DNA of 64,000 bases, from contig NC_060059.1 in NCBI RefSeq assembly GCF_020283565.1, forward strand, positions 10,609,501-10,673,500, given 5' to 3'. A program made the position numbers and the translations under genes. Source of the DNA: Trifolium pratense. Taxonomy: Eukaryota > Streptophyta > Magnoliopsida > Fabales > Fabaceae. A model generated the notes under the pieces. That model did no database searches. It was not told the origin of the DNA and saw only the letters and a program-made list of their open reading frames with translations. Shown here one piece after another: positions 11,767-23,900 of this stretch; position 1 is the first letter of the stretch; the number at the start of each line of letters is the position of its first letter.

Positions 11767-12693
11767 AACGAGTTATTAAATTTCCAAATTTTAAGACGAT
11801 ATTTTTTATATTAAATTTTTTAACATGCGCTCTTTAAAGTACAAGTTAGCATTTTCTTTGTTTTAAAAGCAAAATGTACAAACCAAGACATTGGGGCGAT
11901 TAATGAGCTCCCCCTATGATGGATCGTTCGAAGAGCCCAAATTCGATTCTCGATAAGAACAATTCTTAATCAGATTTTCGTAACTTTGCGGACGAACTTT
12001 GAATTATTGACCCCTTCCCATGAAAATTAGAGAACTAATACCAAAAAAAAAAGTACAATTAAGAGCTTTCTGAAAGGAAAAAAAAGAAAAAACCATGTTG
12101 AACTTATAATTACTTAATTAGTCCCATTATAAACGTCATAGTCACATTTAAGTATTTTATAGTTTTGTCATAAATTTAAAAGTTTTTGAACAACAAAGTA
12201 TTATGCATTTGAATGACTTTAATACTATTGTTAATTTGTAGGGTTAAATATATTTTTAGTCTTTATAGTTTTTCAGAATTTTGCTTTTAGTCTTTAAATT
12301 TTTTTTCCGGACTTTTTAGTTCTTGAAGTATTTCTTGTCATGATTTATGGTCACTACTTTTCATTCAACTCATGCATATCATTCGAAATTTAAATTTTTT
12401 TCTTCGATCATGTTTAACACATTATATGAATCTCTCTTGCAAAAGTTTATATTTTTTTAAGAAGAGATGAATTAAATATGAATTTTTTAGTTTTTTGCAC
12501 ATAAAAATTCATAAATAATTCATTTTATGTTAAAAAATTCTAATTTTTTATCGGAGATGTTCTTATAATATTATAAACATGAATAAAAAAACCATTTAAA
12601 AATGTGAAAGTATACAATAGTTTGATTAAAAGTAGGGACCAAAAGTTGAGATCGAAAATTTTTCAGGGATCAAAAAATGCGAAAAAAATCTTT
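11767..12693. other. intergenic, no gene seen
   Basis: AT-rich, with stops in every frame. It contains the common legume spacer type with repeated tttttagtctt phrases near 12256-12320, but no boundaries could be fixed. Confidence 0.5.
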
Positions 12694-12812
12694 TTTTTTT
12701 TTTTTTGAAGAAGCTAAATTAGCTTGCCAGGGAGAATCGAACCTCAGACCTCAAGAGGAGCACACTCCCAGGTCCCAAGCCAATACCAATGCACCAACTC
12801 AAGTGAGTTTTA
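12694..12812 (-). mobile_element. tRNA-derived SINE with exact 14-bp target duplication
   Basis: On the minus strand the body begins near ctcaagttggtgcattggta (A-box-like) and carries a perfect polymerase III B box, ggttcgattct. It ends in a poly(A) tail, which is the T run at 12694-12706. The 14-bp direct repeat cgaaaaaaatcttt flanks it exactly at 12680-12693 and 12813-12826. B box, tail and duplication together make this a retrotransposed SINE and not a tRNA gene. Confidence 0.85.
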
Positions 12813-13364
12813 CGAAAAAAATCTTTAAATACTAAAAGCATGAAAAACTATGGGGAGCAAAAACATATTTAACCGTAATTTATATTGGTCCTAAAACACA
12901 ATCATAATTTTTGTTGGAGGAGTTTAGAGATTCTCTCGACCTAATTTCCAAGTCATCACTAGTATGAAAGTATTGAAAATTACTTGGAATTTTGACGGTA
13001 TTGATTTCGGGCATGCATCACGAATAATACTATGGCAATCTAAGTAGTTGTTGGTGTTCCTATTTATGGATTCAAGAAATTGGATTAAATAAATGATAAA
13101 GAAATGTGTTTAATAACGTAAAGATCCTTATCATCAAATAGTTATCTTCATCAAGAACAATGATCAATAATTTGAATTGAAAAATAACCCCTAAACAAAA
13201 CAATTTGAATTGAAAAATAACCATAAACGAAATCTTGATCACTAAATCCAGGTTCAAAACGAAAAATTGTGAAATAAATGGATTTAGACCATCAATTAAA
13301 ATGACCAATCGATGGATTTAGACCATCAATTATCATATGTTGTAGGTATTATGTCACAAGCATA

Positions 13365-14644
13365 CTTTTTATTAGGGGTGGACAATGGGTCGGGTTGGGT
13401 CGGTGCAGGCCCAAAACACCAATCTGACCCTACCCACGGGTGGCAAACTGAGAACCACTTTGACCCATTTTTGCTTTTGGATTCGGCGGGTTCGGGTCAT
13501 ATGGGTTACGGGTTGTTGTGAATGGGTTATGCGGGTACTTAAAAAACCAAGCGAAAGTTACAATTTATTATGTAAAAATTACAAGTTGAGTTTTAATAGA
13601 AACAATACACATAAAAGATGAAAGGTACCATTTTTATTATAAAAAATCATAAAAAAACATGGGTGGTAGAAGAAGAAAAAGATGATGATGATGAAAGGAA
13701 AAAACAATTACGGGTTATGGTTTTTACTACCGCAAAGTATAGATGTAATACACGATGTAGAACTGTAGAAGGAAGGAGAAAATGTGTTGCTATTAGCAAG
13801 GAACCAGAGAGGAAATCATAGTATTGAAAGAAGAAGCTAGAATTAGGTTATGATTTTTGGTCTCTTGTTGGAAATATGTTTAGCCCAATAAATTGTCTTT
13901 GGGCCAAGTGATTTTAAGCCCGTAAAACTGATTTTTGATGTTTTCTCTTTCCACCCCTCGTGAATCTTTTATCCTCCTTGAATTTCCAATTTTGTCCTTG
14001 AAAAAACTTTGGTTCGTAGAAACCGAAGTTTTTTTTTGCCTTGAAAATAAATTTCGGTTTCTAAAAACCGAAATTTACTCTGAATTTGCACTAGTGAAAA
14101 TTCGGTTTCTGCCAACCGAATTTTTCTGCAAGGGCAAAATTAGAATATTGGGGGTATAAAAGATTTATGAGAGGTGGGAAGAGAAAACATCCTGATTTTT
14201 ATTGTATTTGAAATTTCAAAGTTCAAATAATTGGAATTTTTCTATCTATAAAATTGGTCCGATAAGTAAATGCCACATTCTCTATGTTGTAGCTATCCAC
14301 TAGCCACACTGCACCATAAACTTAGGCTTTTAGTTTTACTAGGACCTTCTCTATTTTTACGTTTTACGAGAAAAAAAAATATCAGAGAGTTCATCTTTTT
14401 CATTCATCCTGTATTTTTTCATCTGTAATTTTACTTAGATCTATATCTGCACAGTTTCGGTTCGGGTCGGATACCCATGGTTCAACTTTACTGAACCGAA
14501 CCCGACCATCCAGACTCACTTGAACCCGCGAAATGGACCCGTCAACCCGTTCAGACGCTCGAAACCAACCCATTTTCGGTTATTTTTGTTCGGATATAGC
14601 GGGTTGGGTTGGGTTTCGGGTCCTTGTCCACCCCTACTTTTTAT
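13365..14644. mobile_element. non-autonomous hAT element, 1264 bp, with a nested MITE
   Basis: The element spans 13373-14636. Its ends are a perfect 13-bp inverted repeat, TAGGGGTGGACAA, and an exact 8-bp duplication ctttttat lies at 13365-13372 and 14637-14644; both are hAT hallmarks. The sub-terminal regions are rich in gggtcgggttggg and its inverse. No transposase is visible. The Mutator-like MITE at 13937-14191 is nested inside it and is therefore younger. Small open frames within (for example 13618-13821) are low-complexity and not believed to be genes. Confidence 0.85.
13937..14191. mobile_element. Mutator-like MITE, family with gatgttttctc ends (short copy), 255 bp
   Basis: The inverted ends are gatgttttctctttccaccc and, in inverse on the right, gatgttttctcttcccacc. 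The flanking 9-bp duplication ctgattttt is exact (13928-13936 and 14192-14200). The interior has three successive hairpin words of the form CGGTTTct...AACCGAA, around 14013-14029, 14051-14073 and 14099-14127. It is nested in the hAT element and is the same family as 4900-5625. Confidence 0.85.
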
Positions 14645-14783
14645 GATAGGTTGAGTAATCATAGGTGGTCAAATAGAATGTTTCAATTTAACAAGTCTCT
14701 CCCCTGTTTATAAACTTCTAATAGGTATTTTATTTGTTCCCGAGAAGTCATAATATAACTCTAAAATATATTCTTACAATATA

Positions 14784-14909
14784 CTCCCTCTGGTCATTTT
14801 CAGGTTCATTGTAAAATTAATGTATCTAGACTATGATATGGTCTAAATACATTAGTTTTACAATAAACCTAAAAAGTAAAACTTCTCTTATAATAAGGAC
14901 TAGAGGGAG
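14784..14909. mobile_element. Stowaway-like (Tc1/mariner) MITE, 126 bp
   Basis: The inverted ends are ctccctctggtc and, in inverse, ctccctctagtc. Each is flanked by TA (14782-14783 and 14910-14911), the typical Stowaway pattern. The stems extend inward through acattagttttacaat on the right and its complement on the left. A second start of the same type (ctccatccgttcc, near 14983) lacks a visible partner end. Confidence 0.85.
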
Positions 14910-15314
14910 TATAACTCTAAAATATATTTTTACTATATAACTTCAAAGTATCTTTCTAAAATATAACTCTTAAAATATACTCCATCCGTTCCTTTTTACT
15001 CGTCGTTTTAAAATAGTAACACCAAATTAACAAAGTGTATTTTTGTACATTATCTTCCTATTATACCCTTATTTTATTTTTTGTTACAATTATACCCTTA
15101 TTTTAATTCACCAATAAACTTCATTTATTTTTTCACACACTTTCTCTTTCCAATAAATTTAATATATTATGCACAAAAAAAAACAAAAATTTAATATGTT
15201 ATGTACCAAAACAAAATTTAAAAGAAAAGAAGTAATTTCTATTTTGTAAAATATATTCTTAGAATATCTCATTTTTTGATATACTTTCATTTTCTTTAAA
15301 AATTCATTTTCTTT

Positions 15315-15406
15315 AAGCCATTAGGTTTGGTCTAGTGGTGAGGGGTTTGAGTAGTACGTTATAGGTCCTGGGTTCGATTCCCAGCTCATTGTAAACCAAA
15401 AAAAAA
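15315..15406 (+). mobile_element. tRNA-derived SINE with exact 14-bp target duplication
   Basis: The body has an A box (tggtctagtggtg) and a perfect B box (ggttcgattcc), then ccagctcattgtaaacc and a poly(A) tail. The 14-bp repeat aattcattttcttt flanks it exactly at 15301-15314 and 15407-15420. It is the full-length relative of the copy at 25420-25495. Confidence 0.9.
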
Positions 15407-15420
15407 AATTCATTTTCTTT

Positions 15421-17620
15421 CTATTGTTTTACTAATAAAAAATAATAAGTTTAAAATTTATTTATGCAGTATGATTTTAAAAAAGGAATCTGAATCCAAT
15501 ACGAACATTTAAACACACCTAATGATATTTAATTTTGTGTTGTTTTCAATTATGTTTAGATGGATTTTTAGTTTTAATTTGGATTGAATTATTCGTATTA
15601 ATAATGAACAAGAAAGGTACATATGTACGTTTACACAAAGCGTTTTTATTTTTTATTTTTATTGGTGTGCAAGAAAATAGAGAAATGAAAAGAAAAAAAT
15701 ACAAAAGAATAGATGAAGAGACATGAAAGATCAAATAAATAATAAATAATTAATTGGTTGATGATTTTCTCTATTTAAGTTCAAAGTGATAACAGATAAA
15801 ATTTATAATTTGCACCTAAAATAATGTAAAATAGAAATAATTTATAAAGATTGATGTTACTAAATATTATATCACTTTGCCAAAAAATAAAATAAATTGT
15901 ATCACTTATATATAATATTCATTCTCATGTCATATTTAATAGGTCAAGAATGCTAGAGTTATGTTTTTTTTTTTTTTTTGAACAAATGAGAGAGTTATGT
16001 TGGTTGTGTGGTGGTGGTTGGTGCCTTGGTGGTGTTAGTAATACTAACATGAATGACTCCAAGAGTCATGTTCTATACAAAAAAACTTATCGAGATTTGG
16101 AGTATGTACATAGTTGACGGTGTTCTTGCTAATTAATATGCATGATGGTGAAATTCGTTTGAGTATATTAATGTTGTTAGTATATTACGGTATTTTTATT
16201 TTGTCAAATAGTCTAGTGATTGTGATTATAATTTTAATTTTAAAGTTGAATAAGTGGAGTGTTCGGGTTCGAACCCCGATTCCTGCATATATAGTGCGAT
16301 ATTCCCACCAACTGAGCTAAGCTCACCCAAAGACTATTACAGTATTTTTTTTAACAATGATGAGTATTAATACTGTTAATTTGACCAAAAATAATAATAC
16401 TATTAATTTATTACTATATTGGAAGTGGAGTTCAAATCTTCGACTTCTCTCACTTTACTTATTAAGGCTAGTTTGGTATGCAGGATATGATATAAAACAT
16501 GATAATAATAGAATATGATATCAACAGGATAACAATTACTCACAGTTATCTTATCATGTGTTTGGTGCACACGGGATAACAAACATGATAACTATTATTT
16601 CATGTTTTTAATACAAATTTTCTCATAATAATATGATAAGATATATAACATATTTAAATTAACAAAATTACCCTCGTAAAATAATTTTTATTTTAAAAAA
16701 ATTATTTTGCAATACTTTGAATTTTATAAAATAAAAATATGAATAAGTAATCAAATAACTTTATAACATTTTAAATAAAAATCATGAGAAAATAAACAAA
16801 TTAAATTTTTTATATGAATTATAATCAAATTTAATTTATATGAATTTTTTATATGAATAAAATTTAATTTATATGAACTTTTTCTGCAAACTAGATGGTT
16901 GATATAAAAAATAAAAGTAGAAATTATTTATTTTTTTTATTTTTTTTTCTTTCAAATAGTTGAATGTGCGACTTTTAAATAATATCTCTTTATTGAATTA
17001 ATAACATTTATGAAAGAAAATAACAATACATTGCCAATCATAATTAATTTTGTTTTTGTAGGACACCATAAAGCCTTTATTATCTTCCCTTCATATTATA
17101 ATTCTAAACTCCAAAAAAAAAAAAAACAATGAAGTATATGATCATCATTCTTCATCTACTTACATTATGTCATCTTATTTCTAAAAATATGTCAGACAAC
17201 AGAAAACCATGATTTAGACTCATTAAAATGCTGAAGAAAGCCAACTTTTTGTAATGAATTATAAGAGACAAACAAATTAATTTTTCATGCAATCTGTTTT
17301 ATTTGTAGAGCTAGCTTGTGATCCATTCATTATTCCATCAATCATTCAAAGCATTATTATTCTCTCTTCTCCTCAAAAAAAGATAAAAGCTAAAGCCTAC
17401 ACCAATCTACCACTACAATAGTTCCCTGTCTATTCAACCAGACAGACAGTCCTCTATTTCTTTTTCCTCTTTGTTTTCTTAATACCCTTTTATCCACTTT
17501 CTCTTTTTCTTACTTTCTTTTTTTTCTCATGTTTTTAGTTAAGCTTATTCTTAACAAAAGTCATTTATTCCATTCATAATGTTTAAAGCTATAGTCACTA
17601 TATATACTTTAAAAACCTGA
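15421..17620. other. intergenic upstream of the SMXL3-like gene, no gene seen
   Basis: AT-rich spacer. It contains the tRNA-like SINE at about 16255-16330 and a palindrome-rich segment at about 16470-16640 (ggataacaa and its inverse) that may be a decayed MITE. The short open frames at 15535-15734 overlap on both strands and show no family resemblance. Confidence 0.5.
16255..16330 (-). mobile_element. tRNA-like SINE head (minus strand)
   Basis: Read on the minus strand it has an A box (tagctcagttggt) and a T-arm-like perfect stem around the B box (ggggttcgaacccc). The acceptor ends do not pair well and no anticodon arm is convincing, so this is a SINE or tRNA relic and not a working tRNA gene. 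No target duplication was found. Confidence 0.5.
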
Positions 17621-17770
17621 TAGCAGGCGGCTCAGCGGATCGTGAAGTAGACTTTGATACCATCTTAAAATTAAAATTGGGTCTAAGTCATCCTTACAAA
17701 ACCAACTTGTAAGGTGAAGATTGTTTCTACTTTATAAACATATATTCAGACAATCTCGCAACCGAGGTAG
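17620..17770. repeat. dispersed LTR-like repeat upstream of the SMXL3-like gene
   Basis: An inverted copy of the family also seen at 4237-4350 and in the EXO70A1 introns. On the minus strand it reads caccttacaagttggttttg, then gatggtatcaaag, which is close to a tRNA-Met primer-binding site. This suggests an LTR edge. It ends about 300 bp before the start codon of the next gene. Confidence 0.5.
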
Positions 17771-18061
17771 GACTTCTATAACATACTTACTTTTTCTCAT
17801 TATATATATTTTATACTTCCCTCAATATCATGAAACAGAAGCTTTTGTTAATCCATATAACTTTTTATGTACAATAAAGAAAGAGAAAGTTTTATATATA
17901 AAGCCAAAATTTACCTCACTGACAAGAAAGGCACAAAATTCACACAATATAACTATATCTTCCACATCTTGCTCTAATTGTACCAAACCAAGTATAAGCC
18001 TTTGTTTTCTATACTCTTTCTCTCTTTTCAAACCAAAGAATCTCAATAGTTTTTGAACATC

Positions 18062-20933
18062 ATGAGAGGAGGAATTTGTAGTATTCAGCTTCAAGCACTT
18101 ACACAAGAAGCTGCAACTGTTGTTAAACAAGCTGTGAATCTAGCTACAAGAAGAGGTCATGCACAAGTGACACCTCTTCATGTTGCTAGTGCCATGCTTG
18201 CAACTTCAACAGGACTTTTAAGAAAAGCTTGTCTTCAATGTCATTCACATCCTCTTCAATGCAAAGCTCTTGAGCTTTGTTTCAATGTTGCACTTAACCG
18301 TTTACCGGCATCGACACAAAGTCCTCTTTTAGGTCCTCAATATTCAACCGCTCCTTCACTTTCAAATGCTTTGGTTGCAGCTTTCAAACGTGCTCAAGCT
18401 CATCAACGCCGTGGAACAATCGAGAATCAGCAGCAGCAACATATTTTGGCCTTGAAAATTGAAGTTGAACAGCTCATAATCTCTATACTTGATGATCCAA
18501 GTGTTAGTAGAGTTATGAGAGAAGCTGGTTTCAATAGTACTCTTGTTAAATCAAGAGTTGAAGTTGAACAATCTCTTCCAATTGAAGTTTCTTCAACAAA
18601 AACTTCTTCTGAATATCATAGAAACCAGTCCAAAGAAATTAGCATTAACATGACTCAATCAAGACCTTATGGTCAAGTTGGTAATTCATACACCAAACCT
18701 ATAGATTCTCTTAACAATGATGATGTAACAAATGTGTTGAATGAACTAGTGAAGAGGAGAAGAAACACTGTTATTGTAGGAGAGAGTGTTGCTAATGCTG
18801 AGGGAGTAGCTAAGGGAGTGATGGAAAGGTTTGAGGTAGGTAATGTTCCTCATGAGTTAAGATATGTGCAAATTGTGAGTCTTCCTCTTATATGCTTTAG
18901 GAATATAAGCAAAGAGGAAGTTGAAAAGAAGATTATGGAAGTTAGAAGCTTAGTGAAAAGCTATATGGGAAGAGGGGTTATTCTTTATTTAGGTGACTTA
19001 AAATGGTTGTTTGAGTTTTGGTCAAGTTATTGTGAGAAAAAAATAAACTACTATTGTTCTGTTGAACATATGGTGATGGAGGTTAAGAAGTTGGTGAGTG
19101 GAAGTGGTGAGAGTAGTAGTAGATTATGGCTTATGGGAATTGCAAATTTTAAAACATACATGAAGTGTAAAATAAGTTACCCTTCTTTAGAAACTATTTG
19201 GGAGCTTCATCCTTTCACAATTCCTGTTGGTAGCCTCAGCTTAAGTTTAACTTTTGACAGGTAATTGATTCTCTTTTTTCTAGATTGTGGTTTAAGTCTT
19301 CTTTAAGATACTTATTGTTCCTTATAAGTGCTTTGTTGTAAAATCTCTTTTGTTTTACATTATCTGTAGTGATTTTCAAGCTAAGGAGAGAAGTATGGTG
19401 TTATTCAAGGACTTGGCTTTTGAAGATAAAGTTGGAGTTAGGAAACATCTAACTTGTTGCAAGGATTGTTCAATAAAATTTGAAAATGAAGCTTTGAGTA
19501 TGAGTAGCAATATAAGCAAGAAAGCATGCAGTTCTAGCTTACCAACATGGCTCCAAAATTGCAAGGAAGAAAGAAGTTACATAATTGAAGATCAGGTTAG
19601 TATCATAATAGTTTCTCACACTGTCGGTGTAAAATGTTTTACCCCGTCAACAAATCACTGTCAATCATATGTGTGACTTCAATGATATTTATGATAAAAG
19701 AAGTTTTTTTTTTATAATAATTTAGCAGTTACTTAAGATTGATTTGTAGTCTATATCTTTACACTGACGGTGTATATGAAACAGGAAAATGCAAGGCTTA
19801 AGGATCTGTGCAGGAAATGGAACTCAATATGCAAATCAGTACATAGTCAACCTTCAATTCATGACAAACAAGATCTGTTTGTCTTATCATCATCACCTTC
19901 ATCACCAACTTCATTTTCCTCACTCGAAAAAAAGTCTAGTTTCCAACATAGCCACATAAATTGGCCTATAATTTCTGAACCAGAAAAAGTAGCAAAAGAA
20001 TGTGAGTTATTATACACTGAAAATGGTGGTGATGATGATGATTGCTATGATGGTAACTTGATAATGTTCATGCCACATAGAAATATTCCAAAACCAGATC
20101 TTTTGTCAAATCCTAACTCAAGTCCAAACTCAGCTTCTTCAAGTGAAGCAGTAGATGGTTTAGAAAGCACTGAAATGTTCAATGAACATAATGAAGAGAA
20201 TCTCAAGATTCTCTGTGATGCCTTGGAGAACAAGTTTCCATCACAACATAAAGAAATCATTTCAGAGATTGCAAGTACTGTACTTTTTTGCAGATCAGGA
20301 AGTAGAAAAAGAGGGAACAACTTAATCAAAAGAGAAAATCATCATCATCACAAACAAGAAACTTGGATGTTTTTTCTTGGTGATGATTCTCAAGCCAAAG
20401 AGAATATCTCAAAGGAACTAGCTAAAGTTATTTTTGGATCTTATTGTAACTTTATGACAGTTGGCATAAGCACTTTTTCTTCCTTAGGAAATGATGATTC
20501 TTCAAGTGATGAAAAATCCAAAAGGAAAAGACCAAGAGCTGAGTTGGGAAGCACTTATTTACAGAAGTTTGGTGAAGCAGTTAATGAGAATCCTCATAGA
20601 GTGTTCTTCATGGAAGATTTGGATCAAGTTGATCACTTTACTCAAAAGGGTATCAAGAAAGCTATTCAAAATGGAACTATAAAAATTCCTGATGGTGAAT
20701 CTGTTCCTCTCAAAGATGCCATAATCATTTTCAGCTGTGAAAGTTTCAGTTCAGTTTCAAAGTCACAAACATCATGTGGTGAAAACAAAGGGAAAGAGAC
20801 AATGATAGAGGAAGATCATAAAAGTACTCTAAATCTCTCTTTGGATTTGAATATAGCCATTGAAGATCATCATGATAATACAGATGCTTGTATTCTTGAG
20901 TTAGTTGATAAGAAAATTAGTTTTAACATGTGA
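18062..20933 (+). CDS. SMXL3: SMXL3-like protein (SMAX1-LIKE, Clp/HSP101-related repressor), 3 exons, 857 aa
   Basis: SMXL proteins are nuclear repressors related to Clp ATPases; the SMXL3/4/5 group promotes phloem formation. That is known of the family. Exons: 18062-19260, 19370-19595, 19785-20933; 2574 nt, phases 2 then 0. Residues 1 to about 170 are the Clp-N double repeat (ATRRGHAQVTPLHVASAML, then LIISILDDPSVSRVMREAGF). A degenerate first ATPase domain follows (KRRRNTVIVGES, a Walker-A relic). The second domain includes ETWMFFLGDDSQAKENISKE and HRVFFMEDLDQVDHF. An EAR motif, LDLN, lies at about 828-831. The RGKT degron of SMAX1 and D53-type members is absent, as in SMXL3/4/5, so D14/MAX2-independent stability is inferred. 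Start: the ATG of MRGGICSIQLQALT at 18062; the preceding in-frame codons are not an ATG. Intron 2 is almost wholly a small MITE. Confidence 0.92.
19619..19773. mobile_element. MITE filling intron 2 of the SMXL3-like gene
   Basis: The left end cactgtcggtgtaaaatg and the inverse of the right end (acaccgtcagtgtaaagat) are imperfect inverted repeats. The element stops about 11 bp before the acceptor AG at 19783-19784. Similar ends occur at 22746-22878 and near 29535. No target duplication is clear. Confidence 0.5.
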
Positions 20934-23900
20934 GATTTGTGATAGAGAAGGAAAAATTATGTTGAATTAATATTTGTCAAATTTGAGTGTAACTTTTTTT
21001 TTTTTAGTTCTTAATTTTCTCTACTTACTTGTAATGTATTTCAGCTTATAGTTTATTAGAAGCTTGAATGGGGATGGTATATGATAAGCTTGTATATATG
21101 TTTAACTTTAATTATTTGCCTGAAATTTCATATTTGGTTTTTGTTCTAACTAATGTATTATGAGCAAATTACTCGAAAATTTATAAAACTGAAAAAAACT
21201 ATGATCGTCGTTGAATGAAAATCAAAGAATATTAATATGTAAAAATTATTACAACATATAGACTTCTGTCATATATCTCATAATCCCAAATACACTCACA
21301 CTCTTCGAAAGAAATATCTAACATACACTTCATACACTCTAAAACAATAATATAAAAGAAATAAATGAGTTGGATACAAATGTAAATTTGTATTTGATTA
21401 TAATTATATTATACTATTTCTAGTTTAGCAATATATCCAACAAATAAATCACTTTATTTGGTTCTACATTTAGAAAAAGTGGTTCAACAAATATTGAATT
21501 ACAGGCCTCAAGTTTCTGAAACAAATTAATCAAAACTCCCAAACTCTATACAATTATTTGTCAGGATAGAGTACTATAAATCTATAATGTTTCCACTTTA
21601 TTAATCAGTCTTGTATTATAATATTGGCTGTGTGTATTATTCTCCCTAGTTAATTAAAAGTAAATAGATTTGTTGTACAAGTGAAATGTGTCAATGTACT
21701 GAAAAAAAAAAACATGAAAAGTGCAATGTAGGGTCAACATTCTAACAACCAGAGAAGAGGAAGTAACAAAAATAATATCTTCAAGAATATTTTGTCACAT
21801 CACTTTATATTAAGAATATTGTTAAGGATGAATTGTTTTATCAAACAATATGGGCTCTATATTGTCACATCTTTATATTAAGAATTCATGATATGTCTTA
21901 TAATTTATGTAACACATTGTTTTTTTTAAGAAGCAAACAATGTTCTGTACTTGAGTACTTTTTGATCTACCATTGTTAAGGATGAATTGTTTCGAGGAAA
22001 TCTCTCATCCGATAGATGACCTGATAGCATGTGATCCAATAAATCTTAGAAGAAACTCTAATTCCATCTTAAAAAAAGGTGGTCAAAGTTTTCATTTTAA
22101 AATTAATAATATATATAGAAGGATATATTTTAGGCAAAAAGCATCTATATATTTTCATTTTTGTATTCGATCTCTACACATTATTTTCAGAAGATAAATT
22201 CAACTTCTCATAGAATACCAACAAAAAAAAAAAATCAACTTCTCATTAAGTGATTCTTCCTTATGATAAGCTCTAATTATTTTATATCTAGGATTTCCTA
22301 CTATAAAAAAAAATGGAACTAGATAAGACGCAATGCAATAACTACATCCAAATGAGCTCAAATACGGACTTGGATCTTGTGCAGTTATTGATACAAGTCA
22401 CACGTTTCTGACTATCTGATTTCGATTAGACAATTTAAAGTTTAAATACTAAAACTTTTTTTTTTTGGTATAATAATGACTAAAACTTTACTCAGTCAAT
22501 AACAACACAGGATCCAAATCCCTCGAATACAGTTCAAATGCATTTTATCAAAAAGTTCACAAAGATTTATTCATAGCGTAAGCATTCTGCAAGAAATAAA
22601 ACAAGTTGTCAAAAGCTATTTGATTTCAAATTCATTTTATCATGAATTGTAGAAGTTAAAAAAGAATAGCACTAAAAAGCAGGCATCACGCCAGTTGGAA
22701 TAAGCACATAACATTCCAATGTCATGTTTGGATGTTTTGGAGATGCACTGACCGTGTAAATTACTTTCATACAGTCATTCAATAAAAAATTATTTATTTA
22801 TCATGTCTTATCAAGAAAGTCAGATAAAAAAGAGTGATGTGACGAAAAACATGATTGATATTACTTTACACCATCAATACATATTCCTTTTTCTATAAAA
22901 CATGTCCCATTATTTAAACTCTTTTAAACATTATTGGCATTCTTTAAGCAATTAATAACTATAGCATAAAATTAAAGAACCAATTATTCTCTTGTCTTTT
23001 TCTTTTTTATTTTTATTTTTATTTTTATTTTCCTTTCCCTTGAAAGTAAGTAAAACAAAAGTTAACCAAACTCAAGTGATCAACCAAATATTGCTAGCAA
23101 AGTTTCAAAAGCTTAAAGATATGTAGATGCAAAGAAGGAGACAAAAATTAAATTGACCTTTCTTTAGCAAAAAATAAAATAAAATGTGAATAATCTAAAT
23201 TTAGGTGCTTTCCCTAACTTACAAGAAACCTACGGTCTTTTGAAAAGATTGTGTAACTTTTCTTTTCAAATTTTCAAGGCCACCAATCTTAACCGACTAT
23301 GATAAAATAGCATCAATAAGATTGAAAATATTTACTTCATTGTTACTCTTTCCCTTCTAATATTTAGCCTTTTTTTTAAAAGGTGTTAATTAATTGTAAA
23401 GACTTAAGAGACCTAATTATCTCTTAGTTGCATGTGTTACACACCATTTTTAATTAGTTTCTTTTAATAATATTCTTACACATTCAACCATCTTCATGTA
23501 AACCATATAACATTCTATATTGTATATATAAAAAAATTACAATTAAAATTTAGATTTCTCCCAAAATGGCATTCACAATATGTATGTGGCTTATTATTAT
23601 AAACCTAATTCTCATGCACTCCATTATATCTCATGTTAATTGTTTTATAGTAGTACTAGAAAAAGAGAAGTAGCATTTCAAACAATTGTCACCACTCACT
23701 CACTCACCACACTCCATTAAGACAAGACAAATAAGTCCTCGAGCACTGTACCCGTGAAATCAAGTTTACTTTTTATAATTTCCTTTGTCAAATAGCAAAT
23801 CTTATCTTATATAATTTTTAAACATGTGCAAAAATCATTTTCATACACCTTTAGTTTGTCCATATCAAATAAAATATCAATACTAGACTAATGAAATAAA

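Noticed and set aside
13618..14159. Open frames of 67 and 74 codons
   Set aside because: They lie inside the hAT element and the nested MITE; the second reflects the repeated hairpin words.
15315..15406. Possible tRNA gene (A and B boxes)
   Set aside because: No cloverleaf acceptor stem; poly(A) tail and exact 14-bp duplication show a SINE.
16255..16330. Possible tRNA gene on the minus strand
   Set aside because: The T arm is perfect, but the acceptor stem and anticodon arm do not form; better read as a SINE or relic.
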